A DNA stretch of 5,454 bases, from the NCBI GenBank assembly GCA_024710825.1, contig JANJUA010000114.1, forward strand, positions 1 to 5,454. Direction: 5' to 3'. Source of the stretch: Solirubrobacteraceae bacterium (GTDB lineage Bacteria > Actinomycetota > Thermoleophilia > Solirubrobacterales > Solirubrobacteraceae). Position 1 is the first letter of the stretch; each line of letters begins with the position of its first letter. Shown here in pieces: positions 1 to 5,454 of this stretch. Below the pieces are notes generated by a model that was given only the letters and a program-made list of their open reading frames with translations, was not told where the DNA came from and made no database searches. Both the position numbers and the translations under genes were made by a program.

Positions 1-430
1 CGCGCGACGCGGTCGCCTCGCCGACGTAGCCGGCGCCGCCCGGCACGGCGCTCGCCAGCAGCCCCGGGACGATCGGCGCGGGCGCCGCCTCGGCGCGGCG
101 CACCGCGTCAGGCCAGCCGGCCACGCGGCCGTCGGGGAGGACGCCGAGCGCGGGCGGGGCCGGCGGCTGGTAGGCGGCCAGCGAGGTGCGAGCGCCCTGC
201 GAGATGTCCAGGAGCGCCTGGACCTGGCGGTAGCGCCCCTGCGTCGCGCCGAACATCGACACGGCCGCGCCGGGCAGCGCCTCCAGGTCGTCGAGGGTCG
301 CCTCGGGGGCGAAGGCGATCACCGCGCGCGGCTCGGCGGCCGCGGGGCTGGGTGCGACAAGCGCGGCCGCCGCGAGCACGACCAGCGCGAGCGCGAGCCC
401 TATCCTTCGTGGCAGATGCCCGACCGTCAT
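1..430 (-). CDS. Exported protein of unknown function, 3' end cut off by the window edge
   Basis: An open frame starts at an ATG (428-430) and continues for 143 codons without a stop to the left edge, so only the N-terminal part is present. Residues 1-32 form a textbook Sec signal peptide: a basic n-region (R8, R9), a hydrophobic core from about residue 10 to 26, and an Ala-Ala-Ala cleavage site before E33. The mature part starts with a short hydrophobic strand (AVIAF, 36-40). It then has a conserved-looking TQGRY...LLDISQGAR stretch (63-81), a Pro-rich linker (88-93), a GRVAGW segment (101-106) and VPGLLAS (121-127). I recall similar LLDISQGAR-type segments in large uncharacterised exported proteins of Thermoleophilia, but cannot name a function. 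The ATG at 430 is the only canonical start that keeps the whole signal peptide. An AGGAAGG sequence lies 13 nt upstream, a long spacing for a ribosome binding site. The gene is divergent from, and overlaps by 15 bp, the heme-protein gene. Confidence 0.75.
   Translation of the reverse strand, partial: MTVGHLPRRIGLALALVVLAAAALVAPSPAAAEPRAVIAFAPEATLDDLEALPGAAVSMFGATQGRYRQVQALLDISQGARTSLAAYQPPAPPALGVLPDGRVAGWPDAVRRAEAAPAPIVPGLLASAVPGGAGYVGEATASR
401..406 (+). promoter_or_regulatory. Possible -10 element of the heme-protein gene
   Basis: TATCCT fits the actinobacterial TANNNT -10 pattern and ends 9 nt before the ATG at 416, so transcription would begin within a few bases of the start codon. No TTGACA-like -35 box is visible, and no Shine-Dalgarno sequence precedes the ATG, which agrees with a very short leader. 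The element lies inside the signal-peptide coding region of the divergent gene. A six-base match in GC-rich DNA is suggestive only. Confidence 0.35.
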
Positions 431-1111
431 TTCGTGAAGTACACCTTCCTGAAGGTCGACCCGGCGTGGCGCCGCCTCGACTCCGCCGAGCGGGCCGAGC
501 ACAAGCGCGAGCTCCTCGCCGGCTGCGAGGACTTCGCCGCCGACCACCTGCTCCAGGCGTTCAGCCTCATGGGCACGCGCGGCGACGCCGAGCTGCTGCT
601 CATCGCGGAGGCCGAGAACCTGGACCGCATCCACGAGCTGCACGTGGTCCTCGCGCAGTCGGGGCTGATGAAGTGGGCTGACACGCCGTATTCGTTCCTG
701 GGTATGCGCAAGGGCTCGGAGTACTCCGACGAGAAGCGCCTCGTCCCCCGGCCCTTCCGCGGGAAGTACCTGTTCGTCTATCCGTTCGTGAAGACCCGCG
801 CCTGGTACGGCCTGGACCGCGAGGAGCGGTGGCGCGTCATGCAGGAGCACATCCGCGTCGGTCGCCAATACCCGTCCGTCGACAACCACACGACGTACTG
901 CTTCGGGCTCGACGACCAGGAGTTCGTGGTGGCCTTCGACACCGACGACGTCGGGGCCTTCCTCGACCTGGTGCAGGAGCTGCGCACGACCGAGGCCTCC
1001 GCGTACACGCTGCGCGACACGCCTTCGTTCACCTGCATCGCCGCCTCGCTCGAGCGGGCGGTCAACGCCCTCGACGGCGAGGCGCTGGCGCGCCAGCCGG
1101 TCACGCCGTAG
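416..1111 (+). CDS. chdC: Chlorite dismutase-family heme protein, probable coproheme decarboxylase (ChdC/HemQ)
   Basis: This 231-residue cytoplasmic protein belongs to the chlorite dismutase/HemQ family, whose ChdC members oxidatively decarboxylate coproheme to heme b in the last step of the coproporphyrin-dependent pathway of Gram-positive bacteria. The C-terminal ferredoxin-like half holds the signatures. Y122-P-F-V-K126 matches the catalytic Tyr/Lys pair of ChdC. H145 in MQEHIRVGRQY is the expected proximal heme ligand. GLDDQEFVVAF (164-174) and EASAYTLRDTP (193-203) follow. The Tyr-to-His spacing of 23 residues equals that I recall for actinobacterial ChdC (Tyr135/His158 in Corynebacterium diphtheriae). 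The position 13 residues after the proximal His, Gln in Firmicutes ChdC and Arg in true chlorite dismutases, is H158 here, so chlorite dismutation is unlikely. The distal His of actinobacterial ChdC has no obvious counterpart. The N-terminus (FVKYTFLKVDPAWRRL) looks native, supporting the ATG start. No other heme gene is adjacent. The family is certain; the decarboxylase role is inferred from the Tyr. Confidence 0.88.
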   Translation: MPDRHFVKYTFLKVDPAWRRLDSAERAEHKRELLAGCEDFAADHLLQAFSLMGTRGDAELLLIAEAENLDRIHELHVVLAQSGLMKWADTPYSFLGMRKGSEYSDEKRLVPRPFRGKYLFVYPFVKTRAWYGLDREERWRVMQEHIRVGRQYPSVDNHTTYCFGLDDQEFVVAFDTDDVGAFLDLVQELRTTEASAYTLRDTPSFTCIAASLERAVNALDGEALARQPVTP

Positions 1112-1171
1112 GTCGCCACGCCGGGCAGGGTAGCGGCCCTCACCCGCCCCCGACTCCGGCCACGACGCGGG

Positions 1172-1177
1172 TACAGT
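1172..1177 (+). promoter_or_regulatory. -10 promoter element, leaderless or nearly so, for the small secreted protein gene
   Basis: TACAGT matches the TANNNT consensus of actinobacterial housekeeping promoters. Seven bases (1178-1184) separate it from the ATG at 1185, about the usual distance between a -10 box and the transcription start, so the mRNA would begin at or next to the start codon. No Shine-Dalgarno sequence lies in the 20 bases before the ATG, as expected for a leaderless message. No convincing -35 box is seen. The element sits in the 73-bp gap after the heme-protein gene, so this gene probably has its own promoter, though read-through from upstream is also possible. Confidence 0.5.
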
Positions 1178-1184
1178 CCGCGCG

Positions 1185-1565
1185 ATGCGCACCTGCATCG
1201 CCTTCGCCACCGCCGTCCTCGCCGCCGCCGTCGCCGCCACGGGAGCGGCCGCGTCCGTCGACCCGTCCATCTCCGTGAAGCCGCGCAAGCTGACCCTCGG
1301 CGAGACCGCGACGATCCGCGGAACCTCATGGGTGGTCGGCGCCGGGTGCTCGAACCGGGTCGTGGTGCGCATCCGGATCGCGGGCGCGACCGCGCGCGTG
1401 GGCAGCGACCGCGTCGACCCGTCGACGGGCGCCATCCGCCTGCGCTTCACGCCGCCGCAGAGCAAGTTCCCGACGGGGCGGGCGCGACTGATCGCCCGCC
1501 AGGGCTGCCCCGACGACCAGGGCGGCGACCTCGTCCGCCGCACGGGGCTGCGGCTCGTCGACTGA
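1185..1565 (+). CDS. Small secreted protein of unknown function, probably a single beta-sandwich domain
   Basis: The 126-residue product has a Sec signal peptide (residues 1-23) with hydrophobic, Ala-rich core and an Ala-Ala-Ala site before S24. C4 lies in the n-region and is not a lipobox, so this is not a lipoprotein. The mature chain of about 103 residues is basic and reads as alternating short beta strands: SISVKPRKLTLGETATIRGTSW (28-49, shown by its spacing of Gly/Thr turns), VVVRIRI (59-65) and IRLRFTPP (84-91). This pattern resembles bacterial Ig-like or IPT/TIG-type surface domains. Only two cysteines remain after cleavage, C55 and C108, which could form a disulfide outside the cell. 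I recognise no enzymatic motif and cannot name a family. It follows the heme-protein gene by 73 bp on the same strand and converges with hrpA. High third-position GC and the signal peptide make it a real gene; function is unknown. Confidence 0.78.
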   Translation: MRTCIAFATAVLAAAVAATGAAASVDPSISVKPRKLTLGETATIRGTSWVVGAGCSNRVVVRIRIAGATARVGSDRVDPSTGAIRLRFTPPQSKFPTGRARLIARQGCPDDQGGDLVRRTGLRLVD

Positions 1566-1574
1566 GGCGAGCCG
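1551..1574. terminator. GC-rich hairpin over the stop codon, possible bidirectional terminator without a T-tract
   Basis: CGGCTCGTC (1551-1559) pairs with GGCGAGCCG (1566-1574) to give a 9-bp stem with one G-T wobble and a 6-base loop that contains the TGA stop of the secreted-protein gene. It lies next to the 38-bp gap between two convergent genes, where a shared terminator would be expected. No run of T follows on either strand, so it is not a classical intrinsic terminator, although actinobacteria often use hairpins lacking a U-tract. In DNA this GC-rich, such stems also arise by chance. Confidence 0.35.
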
Positions 1575-1603
1575 AGCAGGCGTCATCCCCCGCCCCTCCC
1601 CGG

Positions 1604-4600
1604 TCAGCGGGCCTCGATCGCCCGCCGGACGCGCTTGCTCGACACCGGCCCGCGCGTGCCCAGTCCCTGGGCGAAGTGGCTGACGCGCAGCTCCTGCAGC
1701 AGCCAGGGCACCTCGGCCAGCTCGGCCGGCACGGGCCTCGCCGACGGCCAGCCCTCCATCCGCGCCCGGTAGGCATCCTCGAGCTCGTTGACGGCGCGCA
1801 TGCGGTCCGCGTCGGCGGCGACCGCGCTCGGCAGCCGCTCCAGGCGGCGCACCGCGCCCGTCAGGTAGCGCTCGACGTCGCCCAGCCGATCCGCGCCGGC
1901 CGCCGCGACGAAGCCGGGGTACAGCAGCCGCCCGAGCTGGCGCGCCACGTCGAGCACGGCCGGCTGCAGCGCCGGGCCGCTCGTGGCGTCCATCGCGCGC
2001 TGGACCGCGCGCGCCGCGTCGAGCACGCGCACGACGTCGGCCACGACCGCCGCGGTCCGCTCCGTCAGCGATCCCGCGACATGGTCGCGCAGCCGCGCGA
2101 AGCCCGCCTCGTCCCACGCCGGCCCGCCCGCCTCCGCCATCAGGGCGTCTGTGGCCGCGACGAGCGCGTCCTCGACCACCGCGTCGACGTCGCCGTGCGG
2201 CGCGCCGGCCAGCGCCAGCGCCGCCGCCCCGTCCTGGCGCTCGCGCACCCTGCGGGCGGGCGACGGGATCGTCAGCGCCAGCAGCCGTCGCATGCCCTTC
2301 CACATGGCCGCCGCCTGCGCCTCGGCCGAGTCGAGCGCGCGCACGCCGACCGCGGCGCCCTGGTCGACCAGCGCCGGGTAGGCGCGGACCGCGCCGCCGC
2401 TGCCCGGCAGCTCGACGACCCGCGGCAGCTCGCCGATCGTCCACGCGGTCAGCCCCGAACGCTCCAGGCCTGACGTCGCCGCGCCCAGCTCCGCCTGCAG
2501 GCGCGGCCGTACCGCGGCGCGCACGGCGTCGAGGTCCGTCCCCACGGCCAGCACGGCGCCGGAGGCGTCCTCGACACAGAAGCGCATCCGCAGGTGCTCC
2601 GGCAGGCGCGAGCGGTCCCACGCCTGCACCGGCACGGGCACCCCGCGCGCCTCCTCCACCGCGCGCGACAGGCCCGCCGCCAGCGGCTCGGCGCGCGGCT
2701 TCAGGCGCGCCAGCACCTGCGCCGCCGCCTCGGGCACCGGCACGAGCGGCCGGCGCAGCTCCTTCGGCAGCGCGCGGATCAGCGCGGTCACGAGCTCGAG
2801 CCGGAGCCCCGGCACGAGCCACTCGAACCCGTACGGCTTCAGCCGCGGCAGCACGTCCAGCGGCAGGTGGACGGTGGCGCCGTCGTCCTCGGCGCCGGGC
2901 TCGAAGCGGTAGCTCACCCGCAGGTCCAGGTCCCCCTGGCGCCACAGCTCCGGGAACGCGCTCGGGTCGAGCTCGCGCGCCGCCTGCTCGTTGACGACGA
3001 CGTCCTCCGTGAAGGTCAGCAGGTCCGGCCGGCGGCGGCGCTCGTCCTTCCACCAGCGGTCGAAGTGCGCGCCCGAGACGACCGAGGCGGGGATCCGCGC
3101 GTCGTAGAAGTCGTAGAGCTCCTGGTCGCCCGCGAGGATGTCGCGCCGCCGCGCGCGGTGCTCGAGCTCGGATACCTCCTCCAGCAGCCGCAGGTTGTCG
3201 GCCAGGAAGCGGTGGCGGGTGTCCCAGTCGCCCTCGACCAGCGCCTTGCGCAGGAAGAGCTCGCGCGAGAGCACGGGGTCGATCGCGCCGTAGGCGACCT
3301 TTCGCCCCGCCACGATCGGCAGCCCGTAGAGCGTCACCCGCTCGGTGGCGACGACGGACGCCCGGCGGCGCTCCCAGTGCGGGGCGTCGTAGCTGCGCTT
3401 GACGAGGTGGCGCGCGAGCGGCTCGACCCACTCGGGCCGGATCGCCGCGGCCTCGCGCCCGAACAGCCGCGACGTCTCGACGAGCTCGGCGACCATCACC
3501 CACGACGGCGGCCGCTTGGCCAGCGCGGAGCCCGGGAAGATCGTGAAGCGCGCGCCACGTGCCCCCAGGTACTCCCCGCGCGTGCGCACGTCGCGCACCC
3601 CGACGTGCGACAGCAGCCCCGCCAGCAGCGCCCGGTGGAGCTGCTGCGGCTCCGCCGGCCGCTCGTTCAGCGTGACGTCGACCTGCTTGGCCGCCTGCCG
3701 GAGCTGGCCGACGAGGTCCTGCCACTCGCGGATGCGCAGGTAGTGCAGGAACTCCGCCTTGCAGCGCTTGCGGAACTGGTTGCCCGACAGCTCGCGGCGG
3801 CCCTCGCGCAGGTGGCGCCACAGGCTCAGGTAGGCGAGGAAGTCCGAGCCCTCGTCGCGGAAGCGGGCATGGAGCTGGTCGGCCTGCGCGCGCTGCTCGG
3901 TCGGGCGCTCGCGCGGGTCCTGGATCGAGAGCCCGGCGACGACGACGATCGCCTCCTCCGCGCAGCCGAGGCGGTCGGCCTCCAGGACCATCCGGCCGAA
4001 GCGCGGGTCGACCGGCAGCGCCGCGAGCCGGCGGCCGAGCGGGGTCAGCCGCCGCTGGGCGTCGAGGGCGCCGAGCTCGTCGAGGAGGTTCAGGCCGTCG
4101 CGGATCTGGCGGCGGTCGGGCGGGTCGAGGAACGGGAAGTCCTCGATGGCCCCGAGGCCGATCGCCGCCATCTGGAGGATCACCGCCGCCAGGCTCGTGC
4201 GCAGGATCTCCGGATCTGTGAAGCGCGGCCGCTCGGCGAAGTCCTCCTCGTCGTAGAGGCGGATCGCGATGCCGTCGGCGACGCGCCCGCAGCGGCCCTT
4301 GCGCTGGTCGGCCGATGCCTGAGAGACGGGCTCGATCGGCAGGCGCTGGACCTTCAGGCGGGCGCTGTAGCGGCTGATGCGCGCGTTGCCGGGGTCGACC
4401 ACGTAGCGGATGCCGGGGATCGTCAGCGACGTCTCGGCCACGTTCGTCGCCAGCACCACGCGCCGGCCCCGGTGCGGGCGGAAGACGCGCTGCTGCTCGG
4501 CGGTCGCCAGCCGCGCGTAGAGCGGCAGCACCTCGACCTCGTCGCGCAGCCGCCCCCGCAGCGCGTCCGCGGTGTCGCGGATCTCGCGCTCGCCGGAGAG

Positions 4601-5437
4601 GAAGACGAGGATGTCGCCGGGCGGCTCGCGCAGCAGCTCCTCGACGGCGTCGCCGATCGCGTCGGTCGGGTCCGCGTCGTCGTCCAGCGGCCGGTAGCGG
4701 ACCTCGACCGGGTAGGTGCGCCCGGACACCTCGACGATCGGCGCGTCGCCGAAGTGGCGGCTGAAGCGCTCGGGATCGATCGTCGCGGAGGTGATGACGA
4801 CCTTGAGGTCCGGGCGCCGAGGCAGGATCGAGGCGAGGTAGCCGAGCAGGAAGTCGATGTTCAGGCTGCGCTCGTGGGCCTCGTCGACGATGATCGTGTC
4901 GTAGCGGTGCAGCAGCCGGTCGCGCTGGATCTCCGCGAGCAGCAGGCCGTCGGTCATCAGGCGGACGAGCGTCTCGTCGCCGGAGCGGTCGTTGAAGCGC
5001 ACCGCGTAGCCGACCGCCTCGCCGAGCGCCACGCCGAGCTCGTCGGCGATCCGCTCCGCGACCGTGCGCGCGGCCAGCCGCCGCGGCGGGGTGTGGGCGA
5101 TCGCCCCGCGGACGCCGCGGCCGAGCTCGAGGCAGATCTTCGGCAGCTGCGTCGTCTTGCCCGACCCGGTCTCGCCCGCGACGACGACGACCTGGTGGTC
5201 GCGGATCGCGGCGAGCAGGTCCTCGCGGCGGGCGCTGACCGGGAGCTGCTCGGGATAGGAGACGGCGGGGACCGCCGCTCGCCGCCGGGCGACGCGCCGC
5301 TCGGCCCGCTCGACCTCCTCGGCCAGCCGGCCGATCCCGTCGGGCGCGGCGCGCCGCAGCCGGCGGCGCAGTCGCTGCTCGTCGCGCAGCGTCAGCTCGC
5401 CGAGGCGCGGCTCGAGATCGGCGGTGGCGGACACCAT
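1604..5437 (-). CDS. hrpA: ATP-dependent RNA helicase HrpA (DEAH box), full length
   Basis: The 1277-residue protein is close to the usual ~1300 residues of bacterial HrpA, a cytoplasmic 3'-5' RNA helicase. E. coli HrpA is linked to fimbrial mRNA processing and, more recently, to splitting stalled ribosomes. All core motifs are present in order: Walker A GETGSGKT (88-95), motif Ia HTPPRRLAA (115-123), DEAH (185-188), SAT (217-219), motif IV around ILVFLSG (276-282), motif V ATNVAETSLTIPGI (330-343) and motif VI QRKGRCGR (378-385). Winged-helix and ratchet (HA2) regions follow to about 540, then an OB-fold segment (about 600-730) containing FPGSALAKRPPSWVMVAELVETSR, whose conserved core lies at 634-656. 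The rest, to 1277, is the HrpA-specific C-terminal region (DUF3418), which rules out HrpB and eukaryote-type DEAH proteins. The Arg-rich first 55 residues precede the usual SYPEQLPV. Motif Ia has Pro at 117 where Gln is usual. ATG at 5437 is followed at once by GTG, so the exact start could be codon 2. It converges with the secreted-protein gene and appears monocistronic here. Confidence 0.96.
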   Translation of the reverse strand: MVSATADLEPRLGELTLRDEQRLRRRLRRAAPDGIGRLAEEVERAERRVARRRAAVPAVSYPEQLPVSARREDLLAAIRDHQVVVVAGETGSGKTTQLPKICLELGRGVRGAIAHTPPRRLAARTVAERIADELGVALGEAVGYAVRFNDRSGDETLVRLMTDGLLLAEIQRDRLLHRYDTIIVDEAHERSLNIDFLLGYLASILPRRPDLKVVITSATIDPERFSRHFGDAPIVEVSGRTYPVEVRYRPLDDDADPTDAIGDAVEELLREPPGDILVFLSGEREIRDTADALRGRLRDEVEVLPLYARLATAEQQRVFRPHRGRRVVLATNVAETSLTIPGIRYVVDPGNARISRYSARLKVQRLPIEPVSQASADQRKGRCGRVADGIAIRLYDEEDFAERPRFTDPEILRTSLAAVILQMAAIGLGAIEDFPFLDPPDRRQIRDGLNLLDELGALDAQRRLTPLGRRLAALPVDPRFGRMVLEADRLGCAEEAIVVVAGLSIQDPRERPTEQRAQADQLHARFRDEGSDFLAYLSLWRHLREGRRELSGNQFRKRCKAEFLHYLRIREWQDLVGQLRQAAKQVDVTLNERPAEPQQLHRALLAGLLSHVGVRDVRTRGEYLGARGARFTIFPGSALAKRPPSWVMVAELVETSRLFGREAAAIRPEWVEPLARHLVKRSYDAPHWERRRASVVATERVTLYGLPIVAGRKVAYGAIDPVLSRELFLRKALVEGDWDTRHRFLADNLRLLEEVSELEHRARRRDILAGDQELYDFYDARIPASVVSGAHFDRWWKDERRRRPDLLTFTEDVVVNEQAARELDPSAFPELWRQGDLDLRVSYRFEPGAEDDGATVHLPLDVLPRLKPYGFEWLVPGLRLELVTALIRALPKELRRPLVPVPEAAAQVLARLKPRAEPLAAGLSRAVEEARGVPVPVQAWDRSRLPEHLRMRFCVEDASGAVLAVGTDLDAVRAAVRPRLQAELGAATSGLERSGLTAWTIGELPRVVELPGSGGAVRAYPALVDQGAAVGVRALDSAEAQAAAMWKGMRRLLALTIPSPARRVRERQDGAAALALAGAPHGDVDAVVEDALVAATDALMAEAGGPAWDEAGFARLRDHVAGSLTERTAAVVADVVRVLDAARAVQRAMDATSGPALQPAVLDVARQLGRLLYPGFVAAAGADRLGDVERYLTGAVRRLERLPSAVAADADRMRAVNELEDAYRARMEGWPSARPVPAELAEVPWLLQELRVSHFAQGLGTRGPVSSKRVRRAIEAR

Positions 5438-5440
5438 CCC

Positions 5441-5446
5441 ACGATA
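5441..5446 (-). promoter_or_regulatory. Possible -10 element for hrpA
   Basis: On the minus strand TATCGT is followed by GGG and then ATGGTG. As a TANNNT -10 box it would place transcription start about 6 nt downstream, which falls on the GTG of codon 2 rather than on the ATG. No Shine-Dalgarno sequence is visible in the 17 bases available before the start, and the -35 region lies outside the window. The match is short and the support is weak. Confidence 0.3.
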
Positions 5447-5454
5447 CGCCGGCG

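Noticed and set aside
404..409. Arg pair in the signal peptide of the left-edge exported protein as a twin-arginine (Tat) motif
   Set aside because: The context PRRIGLA lacks the other Tat consensus residues (Ser before, Phe-Leu-Lys after), so an ordinary Sec signal is more likely.
352..681. Plus-strand 109-codon frame overlapping the heme-protein gene
   Set aside because: It overlaps the well-supported chdC frame and the exported-protein gene, and its product is Arg/Pro-rich low complexity.
416..1111. True chlorite dismutase (chlorite to chloride and oxygen)
   Set aside because: The distal Arg needed for that activity is replaced by His, while the Tyr used by coproheme decarboxylases is present.
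1112..1140. A possible terminator after the heme-protein gene (short GGGC/GCCC and AGGG/CCCT pairings)
   Set aside because: Stems are only 4 bp, mutually exclusive and not followed by a T-run.
1030..1202. A 13-bp direct repeat, CACCTGCATCGCC, at 1030-1042 and 1190-1202
   Set aside because: Both copies are coding (Thr-Cys-Ile-Ala in each protein), there is no similarity beyond the 13 bp, and a repeat this short is plausible by chance in GC-rich DNA.
427..1329. Minus-strand frames opposite the heme-protein gene (427-711 and 778-1329)
   Set aside because: They are antisense to a strongly conserved coding frame, and their products are Ser/Arg-rich without recognisable motifs.
1328..2473. A 381-codon plus-strand open frame crossing the end of the secreted-protein gene and antisense to hrpA
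   Set aside because: It starts inside the small secreted-protein gene in another frame and runs across the convergent junction. Its product is Arg/Ala/Pro/His-rich without motifs, so it is a shadow of the two real genes.
1326..3821. A second minus-strand open frame of 831 codons inside hrpA
   Set aside because: It lies in another frame of hrpA, encodes an Ala/Arg/Gly/Pro-rich sequence with no domain, and is the usual by-product of very high GC content with few stop codons.
1..5454. A mobile element, CRISPR array, tRNA, rRNA or a new defence system
   Set aside because: No transposase, integrase, long inverted or direct repeat, regular spacer array or RNA-gene signature was seen. HrpA is the standard housekeeping type and not a defence-associated helicase variant.

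Overview
This is a very GC-rich (roughly 70% or more), gene-dense bacterial window. Strong C/G third-position bias, a secreted Ala-rich small protein, a full-length bacterial-type HrpA helicase and a stand-alone chlorite dismutase-family heme protein of the kind used in the coproporphyrin route of heme synthesis all suggest a high-GC actinobacterium. The 'LDDQEFVVAF'-type heme protein and the style of the exported protein at the left edge make me think of Thermoleophilia (Solirubrobacterales). This assignment is inferred from recalled family resemblance, not from a search.

Layout from left to right: (1) positions 1-430, minus strand, hold the 5' part of a gene for an exported protein with a clear signal peptide. 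It runs off the left edge. (2) 416-1111, plus strand, encodes a chlorite dismutase-family protein, probably a coproheme decarboxylase (ChdC/HemQ). Its start codon lies inside the start region of gene 1, so the two divergent genes overlap by 15 bp. (3) 1185-1565, plus strand, encodes a small secreted protein of unknown function, with a promoter-like -10 element placed so that the mRNA would be leaderless or nearly so. (4) 1604-5437, minus strand, encodes a complete HrpA DEAH-box RNA helicase that converges on gene 3 across a 38-bp gap. A GC-rich hairpin overlaps the stop codon of gene 3. There is no stretch over 300 bp without a gene; the largest gap is 73 bp.

The four genes do not form an obvious pathway. 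Gene 2 would decarboxylate coproheme in the cytoplasm, but no other heme gene is visible next to it. HrpA acts on RNA and probably on ribosomes, and appears to be an independent transcription unit. Genes 1 and 3 encode exported proteins that I cannot assign to a function. I see no mobile element, CRISPR array, RNA gene or defence system.

Most of the window is ordinary housekeeping sequence. The points worth a second look are a histidine at the distal heme-pocket position of the ChdC-like protein, a Gln-to-Pro change in motif Ia of HrpA, the overlapping divergent starts, and the apparently leaderless promoters.
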